Shown: positions 7,491 to 14,819 of the stretch, piece after piece
Layout of the letters: each line of letters begins with the position of its first letter
How positions within the stretch are numbered: position 1 is the stretch's first letter
Assembly (NCBI RefSeq): GCF_000949455.1
Contig: NZ_JXXK01000002.1
Span: 124,001 to 188,000, forward strand
Direction: 5' to 3'
Length of the DNA stretch: 64,000 nucleotides
Origin: Ruthenibacterium lactatiformans
GTDB lineage: Bacteria > Bacillota > Clostridia > Oscillospirales > Ruminococcaceae
Translations under genes and position numbers: made by a program
The notes under the pieces: generated by a model
The model's input: the letters and a program-made list of their open reading frames with translations, nothing else
Told to the model about the DNA's origin: nothing
The model's database searches: none

Positions 7491-7635
7491 GACGCCGCGA
7501 AGCGGCCTCAACAAAACCGCACCCGCTGCGGTTTTGCATGGTTCAATGTTCTCAAACCCATGCGCGAAAGCGCATCCGCGCGTGCAAAGCACGCGCACGG
7601 CCGCGACAGCGGCGGGTTTGAGGTTATTATACCAC
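7491..7635 (-). repeat. R1 structured repeat, copy B
   Basis: Tandem neighbour of copy A in the same orientation. The extended -10 box, linker and terminator-like hairpin are the same, but the hairpins differ with pairing kept: the closing stem is CTCAAACCC/GGGTTTGAG, and the arms are GCCGC/GCGGC, GCGCGTGC/GCACGCGC and ATGCGC/GCGCAT with a TTTC loop. These paired changes relative to copy A support a selected secondary structure. Confidence 0.62.
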
Positions 7636-7728
7636 ATACCTAAGCTTCCTGCCTCCCACCGCGCACCAAATCCCGGCCCGGCCATATACTGATGACAGGG
7701 GCTTTTTCCCGGAAAGGAGGCGTTATGC

Positions 7729-8292
7729 ATGGCACAGTGGATTTCTGCGTGTCTTTTCGCGCTTTCAGCCAATATTGATAATTTCCCCATCGGCATTGCT
7801 TACGGGCTGCGTGGTATGCGCATCGGAGCGGGCGGCAACCTTCTCATCGCATGCCTTACCAGTCTCGGTACAGCGGCTGCAATGCTGCTGGGCGGAGGGC
7901 TGGCACGGCTGATCCCGCCGGACACGGCAAATGCATTGGGCTGCATGCTGCTGGTCCTGATGGGCCTGTGGATGCTGTACCGCGAGGCGCAGGGCGGAAT
8001 AGGAGCGCCGGAACAGCCGCCTGCGGACGCCGGAACGCGGCTGGGCCTGCGGGAAAGTGCCGCTCTTGCCGCCGCACTGATGGTGAACAATATGGGGTTT
8101 GGCGTGGGTGCGCGCATCACAGGGCTTTCCATTGTCAAAACAACAGCATGCACGTTCGTGTGCAGCCTGATACTTCTTGCGGGCGGCGCCGCTGTGGGCA
8201 GGCGGTTCGGCGGCGGGCATCTGGGCAGGTATGCGGGAGTATGCTCGGCGGCGCTCATTGTGGCGCTGGGCGTTTACGAACTTTTTATTTGA
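7729..8292 (+). CDS. MntP/YtaF-type membrane protein
   Basis: 187 residues and about six membrane helices. The N-terminus CLFALSANIDNFPIGIAYGL carries the conserved Asp-Asn of the MntP/YtaF superfamily. A second copy of the motif, LAAALMVNNMGFGVGARITG, follows the central loop as in the internal duplication of the family. MntP members export manganese, while YtaF is a sporulation membrane protein. The sequence is closer in style to YtaF (SANIDNF, IAYGL), but the two cannot be told apart here. The start at 7729 lies 8 bases after AAAGGAGG. The gene stands alone between the R1 repeats and glgB. Confidence 0.82.
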   Translation: MAQWISACLFALSANIDNFPIGIAYGLRGMRIGAGGNLLIACLTSLGTAAAMLLGGGLARLIPPDTANALGCMLLVLMGLWMLYREAQGGIGAPEQPPADAGTRLGLRESAALAAALMVNNMGFGVGARITGLSIVKTTACTFVCSLILLAGGAAVGRRFGGGHLGRYAGVCSAALIVALGVYELFI

Positions 8293-8328
8293 CGCGCCTT
8301 ATACCCGACAACCTCCCTGCATTGTCGA

Positions 8329-8358
8329 TTGACTTCCCGTTCCTTCACCGCCTATAAT
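8329..8358 (+). promoter_or_regulatory. glgB promoter
   Basis: TTGACT and TATAAT with an 18-base spacer. The ATG at 8357 overlaps the -10 box, so it cannot be in the transcript. This fixes the real glgB start at 8396. Confidence 0.75.
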
Positions 8359-8395
8359 GAAAGAACAAAAAAGCATCATGGGGAGGCCGCCAGAA

Positions 8396-10234
8396 ATGGA
8401 CCTGCACGATTTTTACACCGGCCGTACATTCGACGCGCACCGTTTTTTCGGCGCGCATTTTGAGGGAGACTGCGTAACCTTCCGCACCTATGCGCCCGGC
8501 GCACAGGCTGTGGAGTTGATTGGAGAATTCAACGGCTGGCAGGGTATGCCCATGGCCCGGGAGGGACAGGGCGGCATATTTTCCTGCCGTATACAGGGCG
8601 CAAAGCCCGGCATGCTGTATAAATACAAAATCCGTCCCGCTGCGGGCGGTGAGGCGGACCATTGCGACCCCTATGGCTTTTGGATGGAACTTCGTCCGGG
8701 CAGCGCCTCCGCGCTCTGGCCTTTGGGCGGGTACCGTTTCACAGACGAAGCCTGGATGGCGGCGCGCAGCCGCGCTTTCGATGCGCCCGTCAATATTTAT
8801 GAGATGCATTTCGGCTCCTGGAAAAAAGACGAGGCCCGCGAAAACGGATGGTACCGCTATGATGAAATCGCGGACAAGCTGATTGCCCACGTAAAAGAAA
8901 ACGGCTATAACTATATTGAATTCATGCCCCTGAGCGAGCACCCGGCGGACTGCTCCTGGGGGTACCAGAACACCGGCTTTTTCGCGCCCACGAGCCGCTA
9001 CGGCACGCCCGACCAGCTCAAGGAGCTCATCGACAAATGCCACGCCGCGGGCATAGGCGTGCTTCTGGATTTCGTACCCGTGCATTTTGCACTGGATGCA
9101 TACGCACTGGCCAATTATGACGGCACAGCTCTGTATGAATATCCCCATTCGGATGTGGGCGTCAGCGAATGGGGCAGCTGTAATTTCATGCACTCCCGCG
9201 GAGAGGTGTGCAGCTTTTTGCAGTCTGCCGCACACTACTGGCTGGAGGAGTTCCACTTCGACGGCCTGCGCATGGACGCCATCAGCCGCATGATCTACTG
9301 GCAGGGCGACCCCGCCCGCGGTGTGAACGGGAATGCCGTTTCATTTTTGCAGACAATGAATGCCGGCCTGCGGCGTCTGCATCCCACAGCGATGCTCATC
9401 GCAGAGGATTCCACCAATTTCCCCAAGGTGACTGCTCCTGTGGAATACGGCGGGCTGGGCTTCGACTACAAGTGGGACCTGGGCTGGATGAACGACACGC
9501 TGGACTACTTCAAAAAAACGCCGGAGGAGCGCCGGGCACAGTACCACAAGCTGACGTTTTCCATGGCATACTTTCCGCAGGAACAGTATCTTCTCCCCCT
9601 CTCCCACGACGAGGTGGTCCACGGCAAAGCAGCCATCGTGCAGAAAATGTACGGAGATTACGAACAAAAATTTCCGCAGGCGCGGGCGCTGTACCTGTAT
9701 ATGATGGCGCATCCGGGTAAAAAGCTGAACTTTATGGGCAGCGAGCTTGGCCACATGCGCGAATGGGACGAAGCCCGGGAACTGGATTGGATGCTGCTGC
9801 AATACCCCATCCACGATGCGTTCCGCCATTTTACGGAAGAGCTGAACCGCCTGTATCTTTCCAACGACGCCTTTTGGCAGGGCGAGTATGATCCCGCACA
9901 TTTTCAATGGTTGGACTGCCAAGCCGACGGGACCTGCCTGTATGCGTTCCTGCGCAGAGGCGGCACGCACACCGTGGCCGCAGCATTCAATTTCGGCGAT
10001 ACGCCCGCGCCCAGTTACCGCCTGCACATGCCCTTCGCCTGCCGTGCCCGGGTGCTTCTGCACACGGAGTGGCAGCGCTTTGGCGGCGCTCTGCCGGAGG
10101 AAACGCCTGCGGTGCGCTCGCGGGCCGCTCGAGAAGGCCACGTGCTGACATTTCCGGTGCCCGCGTTCAGCGGCCTTGTGCTGGAACTGGATGCGCCGGA
10201 CGGTAGCCGCATGACGGGCAAACCGAATCAATGA
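8396..10234 (+). CDS. glgB: 1,4-alpha-glucan branching enzyme
   Basis: 612 residues. An N-terminal CBM48 domain (FRTYAPGAQAVELIGEFNGW) precedes a GH13 barrel. The four GH13 regions are visible: DFVPVHF near residue 224, GLRMDAISR with the nucleophile Asp near 294, LIAEDS with the acid/base Glu near 336, and LPLSHDE near 401. A C-terminal all-beta domain follows. The enzyme makes alpha-1,6 branches in glycogen. The start was chosen at 8396 because GGGGAGG precedes it and because the upstream ATG overlaps the promoter. No other glycogen genes are nearby, so the gene is monocistronic with its own promoter and a strong terminator. Confidence 0.95.
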   Translation: MDLHDFYTGRTFDAHRFFGAHFEGDCVTFRTYAPGAQAVELIGEFNGWQGMPMAREGQGGIFSCRIQGAKPGMLYKYKIRPAAGGEADHCDPYGFWMELRPGSASALWPLGGYRFTDEAWMAARSRAFDAPVNIYEMHFGSWKKDEARENGWYRYDEIADKLIAHVKENGYNYIEFMPLSEHPADCSWGYQNTGFFAPTSRYGTPDQLKELIDKCHAAGIGVLLDFVPVHFALDAYALANYDGTALYEYPHSDVGVSEWGSCNFMHSRGEVCSFLQSAAHYWLEEFHFDGLRMDAISRMIYWQGDPARGVNGNAVSFLQTMNAGLRRLHPTAMLIAEDSTNFPKVTAPVEYGGLGFDYKWDLGWMNDTLDYFKKTPEERRAQYHKLTFSMAYFPQEQYLLPLSHDEVVHGKAAIVQKMYGDYEQKFPQARALYLYMMAHPGKKLNFMGSELGHMREWDEARELDWMLLQYPIHDAFRHFTEELNRLYLSNDAFWQGEYDPAHFQWLDCQADGTCLYAFLRRGGTHTVAAAFNFGDTPAPSYRLHMPFACRARVLLHTEWQRFGGALPEETPAVRSRAAREGHVLTFPVPAFSGLVLELDAPDGSRMTGKPNQ

Positions 10235-10239
10235 CCGAA

Positions 10240-10289
10240 ACAAAACACACGGGGCTGTTTCCGTCAGCCCCGTGTGTTTTGTTTTTTTA
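10240..10289. terminator. Bidirectional terminator between glgB and the flavoprotein gene
   Basis: AAAACACACGGGGCTG pairs with its exact complement around TTTCCGT, with T tracts on both strands. The minus-strand flavoprotein stop codon (10287-10289) lies within the T tract of the hairpin. Confidence 0.9.
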
Positions 10290-11522
10290 CAGCCCCCGCG
10301 CCGCGGCCCGGCCTGCTGCGATTCCCGTTGCCCAGGCCCATTGCAGGTTAAAGCCTCCGCAGTCCCCCGCCGCGTCCAGCACCTCGCCCGAAAGATACAG
10401 GCCCGGGCACCTGAGGGAGGCACAGCCTTCCGTCTTCACCTCGGCCAGCGGCACACCGCCGCCCGTCACCTGCGCCTGCGTCCAAGGCAGCGTGCCCTCT
10501 ACGGCAAAGCGCCAGTTTTTAAGCGCACTGGCCAGAGCGTTCACTTCCCTGCGGGAAAGGCTGCCCGGCGCGCGCGAAAGCGGCTGCAGGCCGCAGCTTT
10601 TCAGTATCGCATGCCCCAGCTTTTTGGCCACGAGCCCCAGCAGAAGCGTCTCCAGCGAAGCAAACATGCCCGACGCGCAGCGCTGCTCCAGCATCCCGCG
10701 CAGGACAGGAAACGCCATCTCCGGAAAAAAATCCACGCTTGTCCCCGCCTTCTTCACGCCCGGGCCAAGCAGGCACGAAAGCTGCATGGCCGGGATTCCG
10801 GAGAGGCCGTATTCTGCGAACTGTACTTCTCCCCGTTCGGTTCCGGCGCACCGGCCATCCAGGTACAGCGAAAGCGCACAGTTGGCCCGCACTCCTTTCA
10901 ATCCGACGGGAAACCCTGCGCACCGCAGCGGAACAAGGCATGGATACGGCTCCGCCACACTGTGGCCCAGCATGCGCGCCAAAGCAAAAGCGGAACCATC
11001 CGTGCCGAACTGCGGCCCGGCCTGACCGCCCGCAGCCAAAACCACACGCGCGGCCGAAAAGGCCCGGCCGTCCCGCGTACGCACCGAAAAACCGCCGGGC
11101 CCTTTTTCCACCTCCGCCACCTCGCAGCTGCACGCCACATCCACGCCTGCACGCTCCAGTGCCGCACGCAGTACATCCAGCACCATGGATGCCTGATAGC
11201 AGTAGGGATATACTCTTCCGTCGGCCTGGGTATCACACAAAAGGCCCATCTCCCCAAAAAAGTCCAGCACTGCGTCCGGAGGGGTTCGCTCCAATATATC
11301 CGCCAAACGGGCCGTATCCGCACTGTGATAATGTTCCGGCGCGGCGTTTCGGTTCGTCAGGTTGCAGCGGCCGTTGCCCGTGGCCAGCAGCTTTTTCCCC
11401 ACACGGTCCAAGCGTTCCAAAACCGTCACGCACTGTCCTCCGCACTCCTTTGCAGCCGCCAGCGCAGCTGCAAGGCCGGACGCGCCGCCGCCGATGATGA
11501 TGATCTTTCCGTTTTTGCTCAT
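10287..11522 (-). CDS. BaiN/HI0933-type FAD-dependent oxidoreductase
   Basis: 411 residues. The N-terminal dinucleotide-binding motif IIIIGGGASGLAAALAAA is followed by VGKKLLATGNGRCNLTN, the signature of the HI0933/BaiN family. The family end motif LYLSGEVLDAAGDCGGFNLQ is followed by WAWATG. The middle region (CLVPLRC, QFAEYGLSG) is the family-specific insertion. Members bind FAD and probably NAD(P)H; most have no known substrate, although one was linked to bile-acid metabolism. The start at 11522 follows GGGGAG; an upstream extension runs through repeat R1 and was discarded. The gene lies directly downstream of R1 copy C, whose promoter-like box points at it. Confidence 0.9.
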   Translation of the reverse strand: MSKNGKIIIIGGGASGLAAALAAAKECGGQCVTVLERLDRVGKKLLATGNGRCNLTNRNAAPEHYHSADTARLADILERTPPDAVLDFFGEMGLLCDTQADGRVYPYCYQASMVLDVLRAALERAGVDVACSCEVAEVEKGPGGFSVRTRDGRAFSAARVVLAAGGQAGPQFGTDGSAFALARMLGHSVAEPYPCLVPLRCAGFPVGLKGVRANCALSLYLDGRCAGTERGEVQFAEYGLSGIPAMQLSCLLGPGVKKAGTSVDFFPEMAFPVLRGMLEQRCASGMFASLETLLLGLVAKKLGHAILKSCGLQPLSRAPGSLSRREVNALASALKNWRFAVEGTLPWTQAQVTGGGVPLAEVKTEGCASLRCPGLYLSGEVLDAAGDCGGFNLQWAWATGIAAGRAAARGL

Positions 11523-11540
11523 AACGTCTCCCCGTTTCCG

Positions 11541-11660
11541 CACGCAAACCGCGGCTTTACATGGTTCAATGTCCTCAAAGCTCTGTGCGCCAGCACAGGG
11601 GCGTGTGCCTTGCACACGTGCAGCCGCGCAAGCGGCGGGCTTGAGGATTATTATACCATA
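11541..11660 (-). repeat. R1 structured repeat, copy C (degenerate terminator)
   Basis: Read on the minus strand it has TGGTATAAT, a closing stem CCTCAA.../...TTGAGG, hairpins GCCGC/GCGGC, CGTGTGC/GCACACG and CTGTGC/GCACAG, and the linker ACATTGAACCATG. The terminator-like hairpin is decayed here. The copy ends about 20 bases before the flavoprotein gene, so transcription may run on into that gene. Confidence 0.55.
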
Positions 11661-11775
11661 TTTCTAAGCTCACACTTCGCGTACCGCTCGTGTTCACTAA
11701 GAAATATGGTATCTATGCCGCTAAGTTCATGCTTCGCCTGCGGCTCGCATTCACCAACCGGACATATTATACCAC
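11657..11775 (-). repeat. R1-associated module M2, copy 1
   Basis: A 119-base module upstream of R1 copy C, found again at 46264-46383 next to copy E. On the minus strand it also begins with TGGTATAAT. It contains two related units with the core CTTCGC...GCTCG on the plus strand, and a perfect 10-bp stem CCATATTTCT/AGAAATATGG. No coding potential was recognised. Confidence 0.6.
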
Positions 11776-11813
11776 ATCCCCCGGCAGGCTTTATACGTTC
11801 TTTTTCAAATCAC

Positions 11814-11843
11814 CTGACAAACTTCGTCTCAACATGCTACAAT
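11814..11843 (+). promoter_or_regulatory. Promoter interrupted by the integrated element
   Basis: CTGACA and TACAAT with an 18-base spacer, 10 bases upstream of the left attachment core. In the empty site this promoter would face the HTH regulator gene that now starts at 20655. The element therefore appears to separate promoter and gene. Confidence 0.45.
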
Positions 11844-11852
11844 AAGGCCATG

Positions 11853-11866
11853 GCAACCGCCGGTTG
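11853..11866 (+). other. Left attachment core (attL candidate)
   Basis: GCAACCGCCGGTTG, identical to 20536-20549. The core is itself nearly palindromic (CAACCG-C-CGGTTG), as is usual for tyrosine recombinase crossover sites. Flanking bases differ on the two sides. It is in an intergenic position, not in a tRNA gene. Confidence 0.65.
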
Positions 11867-11876
11867 TATAGTAAAG

Positions 11877-11916
11877 AAGCCGCCCAACCCCTGAAAATAC
11901 AGGGTTCAGGCGGCTT
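11877..11916 (-). terminator. Terminator of the integrase gene
   Basis: A long imperfect stem, AAGCCGCC...GGCGGCTT with an inner stem AACCCCTG/CAGGGTT, lies downstream of the integrase stop on the minus strand, between it and attL. Confidence 0.6.
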
Positions 11917-11936
11917 TTCATGCTCTTTGCGGGCGT

Positions 11937-11960
11937 GTTTTCCCTTAAGTTTTCCCTTTA
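11937..11960 (+). repeat. Left arm-type repeats
   Basis: Two copies of TTTTCCCTT 12 bases apart (11938 and 11950), overlapping the integrase stop codon. The same pair with the same 12-base period and orientation recurs at 20402-20422. Paired direct repeats inside both ends are what arm-binding sites of tyrosine integrases look like. Confidence 0.5.
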
Positions 11961-13118
11961 CAGATTCAAAACGCCCCTTATAAAGCCCTCCATGCGTGCG
12001 GCGCTGTCCTGCTTCATCCGCTCGGTGAAGTGGCCGTACCTGTCCAGCGTGAACGCCGCAGAGGCGTGCCCAAGGTTGCCTTGCACCGTTTTGATATCAT
12101 CCCCGGCCCGGATAGCATTCACGGCATAGGTGTGCCGGAGGTCGTGAAAGCGGATGCCGTGCAGTTCGGCAGCAGCAAGAACAGATTTAAAGGCCGCTTC
12201 TGCCCGCCATTGGTCGAACGGCGCGCCCGTCTCCGTGGTGAATACCAGATTGTAGGAATTATCCCAAAGCGGCCCCGCTTTGATTCTGGCCGCAGTCTGC
12301 ATGCGCTTTTGCGCCTTGAGCGCATCCAGCACCAAGGGCGCGGGCGTGAGCGTGCGGCTCTTGCCGTTCTTGGGAGAGATAAAAGGGCCGTCTGCCCGCT
12401 GCTCGGGCTGGGCAAGCTGCTTGCTGATGGTGATAGTATCACGGCCCACACAATCCCATGTAAGCCCCAGCAGCTCGGAAAGGCGGCAGCCGGTGAACAG
12501 GGCCGTTTTAATAAGCTGCTCCACTTCGGTTCCCTGTGCTGCATTCAGCAGTGCCGTGGTCTGCTCATCGTCAAGCGGGTGTATCTCCGCCTGTTCAAGC
12601 CGGGGCAACGTGCAGCCCTCGGCGGGATTCTGCGGGATGTAGTGCAGCGCGACGGCCTTTTTCAATGCCTGATACAGCACTTTGTAAGCCAGCCGCACGG
12701 ATGCCGGGGCAAGCTCCAGCCGGTTGATAAAAGCCTGTATCATGTGTGGGCGCAGCTCCGGTAGGCGCACAGCGCCCAAAGCGGGCTTAATGTGCCTTTT
12801 CACGTTGTTGCGGTATATACGTGCTGTATTAGGCTTCACGCCGCCCAAATATTCAGCCGTCCAGATGTCAAGCCATTCGCTCACCGTCATGCGCTCCGGC
12901 TGTATATAGGTGCCGCTGTCCACGGCCACCGCAGCCGCCTGCATCTTCTCCCGCACTTCCTTTTGCGTTTTCCCGGTGATGGATATTTGCACTTGTTTGC
13001 CGGTGCCGGGGTCTCGGCCAGTGGTAACGCGGGCCTCCCAATAAGTATAGGTTTTCCCGCTGCGCGTCACCGTCTTTTTTCGGATGGTGCCCGCGCCTCT
13101 TGCCGCTTTTCCTGCCAA
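11958..13118 (-). CDS. int: Tyrosine recombinase / integrase
   Basis: 386 residues from a TTG start 8 bases after AAGGAGG; the longer frame to 13160 has no ribosome site. The order is an N-terminal arm-binding segment (AGKAARGAGTIRKKTVT), a SAM-like core-binding domain (MTVSEWLDIWTAEYLG...), and a catalytic domain with the tetrad: Arg in TGCRLSELLGL, His-x-x-Arg in HDLRHTYA, His in LGHAS and Tyr in LDRYGH. It is of the Tn916/phage type common in Firmicutes elements. It would recombine the flanking 14-bp cores; an excisionase-like protein is encoded at 17085-17291. It sits at the left end, as usual for elements that insert by this route. Confidence 0.95.
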   Translation of the reverse strand: MAGKAARGAGTIRKKTVTRSGKTYTYWEARVTTGRDPGTGKQVQISITGKTQKEVREKMQAAAVAVDSGTYIQPERMTVSEWLDIWTAEYLGGVKPNTARIYRNNVKRHIKPALGAVRLPELRPHMIQAFINRLELAPASVRLAYKVLYQALKKAVALHYIPQNPAEGCTLPRLEQAEIHPLDDEQTTALLNAAQGTEVEQLIKTALFTGCRLSELLGLTWDCVGRDTITISKQLAQPEQRADGPFISPKNGKSRTLTPAPLVLDALKAQKRMQTAARIKAGPLWDNSYNLVFTTETGAPFDQWRAEAAFKSVLAAAELHGIRFHDLRHTYAVNAIRAGDDIKTVQGNLGHASAAFTLDRYGHFTERMKQDSAARMEGFIRGVLNL

Positions 13119-13253
13119 AATAAAAACCTCCTTGTGATACACTTTGACAAGCCCACACAAAGAGGTGTATAATCAAGCTGTTGGGCAGATTGCACCTTCC
13201 TGTGTAAGCTGTTCTATATAAGCCGTCGGTGTTAGCAGCATCGGCGGTTTATT

Positions 13254-13600
13254 TTATTTCTGCGCCCTGGGCTTCGGCTCGGGGCGTTTTTTCATTTTCT
13301 CATTTTTGAGAACGTAGTCGGATAGCAAAGCGGGGAGCCCGTTGTCCACATTGTGGACAACGGTGCCGCCCTTTGCAATTTGCGACGGCTCCGCTCCGAA
13401 GCTGTCCGAATTTCGGACAACTCCCCATGATGAGCTTATCGCAATTTGCGACAAGCGAACTAAAGGGCGTCTTTCAAGTTGCGACAATTTGTCGCAACTG
13501 GCGCCGTGCAGGGCGTCCGAATTTCGGACGAGCAAACCCAAGCGTAGCCGTCCGAATTTCGGACTTCTACCACAGTTCCGCAACTGTTGCGGAACTGAAA
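13254..13600 (-). repeat. Array of odd-length palindromes, doubtful ORF
   Basis: Seven perfect palindromes, each with a single central T on the plus strand, lie at 13341-13361 (arm GTTGTCCACA), 13404-13418, 13515-13529 and 13550-13564 (GTCCGAATTTCGGAC), 13439-13451 (arm TCGCAA), 13478-13498 (arm GTTGCGACAA) and 13575-13595 (arm GTTCCGCAAC). A shorter one, GCAATTTGC, lies at 13375. A minus frame of 109 codons (13254-13583, TTG start) runs across most of it and ends in a basic tail. The palindromes fall in different phases of that frame, so I regard this as DNA- or RNA-level structure rather than a protein repeat. It lies between the repressor and the integrase. Confidence 0.6.
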
Positions 13601-13720
13601 GGCGCTGCGTTACAGGCCTCTACAACGCGATTCCAGCCGCTTTGCGGGTGGGGTGGTATCTTTTATCGCCTTGAGGGGAAACGCGCTTGTCCGGGCGCTG
13701 GCGGGGCTACGCCGGATGTG

Positions 13721-14131
13721 TTAATCCTTTGGTGCACCCTTTCTGTATCTGGGAACTTCTAGCACCTCCGCAGCTCGTTCAGCAACTTTGTTTTGCCCCT
13801 CCTTTGTCATCTGGTCAAGCGCATAATTTATGAATTTACGGGGGTCTGTAGTGTGTATTACCGTCAAGCTTTCGCCGTTGGTATTTCTTGTCACTTCTTT
13901 CCACCGTTCCTCAAATTCTGCGCCAGTGTCGAAAGTCTCCAAACCCATTAAATCTTCTATGCGAACGCCTAGTGCTTCGGCTATTTTAATAATTGTGTCC
14001 AGTTTGGGATTCCGCTTTCCGCTTTCCCACTGCCCTATATTTTGATACGCGACACCGAGAATTTTTGCGAGGTCGGCTTGTGTCATGCGTGCAGCGATCC
14101 TTGCAGCTTTAATCTTTTCTCCTATAGGCAT
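13721..14131 (-). CDS. XRE-family repressor (CI-like)
   Basis: 136 residues. The N-terminal helix-turn-helix IGEKIKAARIAARMTQADLAKILGVAYQNIGQWESG is a classical XRE domain. A C-terminal helical part of unknown role follows. ATG at 14131 after GAGGTG was preferred to the GTG at 14140, which overlaps that ribosome site. The gene diverges from a Cro-like gene across a 139-base region that holds an exact inverted pair of operator-like sequences. This is the arrangement of a lysogeny switch, or of the stl/str switch of phage satellites. It probably represses the rightward genes and its own promoter. No protease (S24) domain is visible, so release would need another trigger. Confidence 0.9.
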   Translation of the reverse strand: MPIGEKIKAARIAARMTQADLAKILGVAYQNIGQWESGKRNPKLDTIIKIAEALGVRIEDLMGLETFDTGAEFEERWKEVTRNTNGESLTVIHTTDPRKFINYALDQMTKEGQNKVAERAAEVLEVPRYRKGAPKD

Positions 14132-14172
14132 CCTTTTCACCTCATTTGTATCATATCACAAAGCAGACTTTA

Positions 14173-14255
14173 GCACAAGCAAAAACTTGCAAAAAATTAT
14201 TGACACAAGTATTTGATTGTGATATAGTGACGATAAAGCAAGTTTTTGCTTGTGC
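14173..14255. promoter_or_regulatory. Switch region with divergent promoters and paired operators
   Basis: GCACAAGCAAAAACTTGC at 14173-14190 recurs as its exact inverted complement at 14238-14255. Each half holds CAAG-N6-CTTG; a weaker copy (CAAG-N6-ATTG) lies between. A strong rightward promoter, TTGACA at 14200-14205 and TATAGT at 14223-14228 with 17-base spacing, sits between the two operators. The left operator overlaps a probable leftward promoter of the repressor gene. Confidence 0.78.
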
Positions 14256-14270
14256 AAGGAGGTGAACAAA

Positions 14271-14471
14271 ATGAGAATCGACCGAGTAAAGCTAATTGCG
14301 GAAATGGCCCGGCAGGAAATCACGGTAAATGAACTTGCTGAAAAGGCGTGTGTATCCCGTGTGACGATTACCGCTGCACGCGGCGGGAAGTCATGCAGCC
14401 GTAATTCTGTGCTGCACATTGCTCACGGTTTGGGCGTGGAAGTAAGCGAACTTTTACCAAAGGAGGACTAA
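14271..14471 (+). CDS. Small Cro-like HTH protein
   Basis: 66 residues, MRIDRVKLIAEMARQEITVNELAEKA..., almost entirely one XRE-type helix-turn-helix. The start at 14271 follows AAGGAGGTG; a longer frame from 14250 lacks a ribosome site. First gene of the rightward operon, opposite the repressor, so by position it is the Cro or Str counterpart of the switch. It may antagonise the repressor at the paired operators. Confidence 0.85.
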   Translation: MRIDRVKLIAEMARQEITVNELAEKACVSRVTITAARGGKSCSRNSVLHIAHGLGVEVSELLPKED

Positions 14472-14531
14472 CCAAGAATCTGATGTGCTACGAGAAGTAA
14501 TACCAAATTGGTACAACTGGAGGATTAACAC

Positions 14532-14819
14532 ATGAAAACGACAATGAAAATCACGCTGCGGGCATTCCCCGTGAAAATCCAGGACACCCGCACAGGCAAA
14601 ACCACGGAGGACAGAATTGTCCTGACGAAAGAGCAGCTGCACGCCGCCGATCTGGTGGGCCAGAGCAGCAAGGAGCTAATAACCCGGCTGTATAACCGCG
14701 AGGGCTACAAGGTGTTGGAGATTGGCAAGGCCGCAAAGCAAAGCGGGGAGCTTAACTTGGAAGCTGCGTACTTGATGTGCCACTTCATGGAGGACGGCGG
14801 CGCGGAGGCGGAGCTGTGA
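14532..14819 (+). CDS. Hypothetical protein of the element
   Basis: 95 residues, starting after GGAGG (ACTGGAGGATTAACAC). No recognised domain. The sequence begins with a beta-rich segment (MKITLRAFPVKIQDTRTGKTTEDRIVLTK) followed by helices, with an acidic end. Its last bases overlap the GTG start of the RepA-like ATPase gene (GTGA), so the two are translationally coupled. An accessory role in replication is possible from position only. Confidence 0.8.
   Translation: MKTTMKITLRAFPVKIQDTRTGKTTEDRIVLTKEQLHAADLVGQSSKELITRLYNREGYKVLEIGKAAKQSGELNLEAAYLMCHFMEDGGAEAEL

Noticed and set aside
7349..7635. CRISPR array
   Set aside because: Units are about 145 bases, only two in tandem, with internal hairpins and no spacers; no cas genes.
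7389..7643. Protein-coding ORFs within R1 (HGSMFS-type peptides)
   Set aside because: The frame is a by-product of the conserved linker; changes between copies keep base pairing, not the peptide.
8357..8395. glgB start at 8357
   Set aside because: That ATG overlaps the -10 box TATAAT, so it is not in the mRNA; 8396 has a ribosome site.
11814..11930. tRNA gene as integration target
   Set aside because: No cloverleaf can be drawn around either attachment core; the GC-rich hairpin at 11877-11916 is a terminator.
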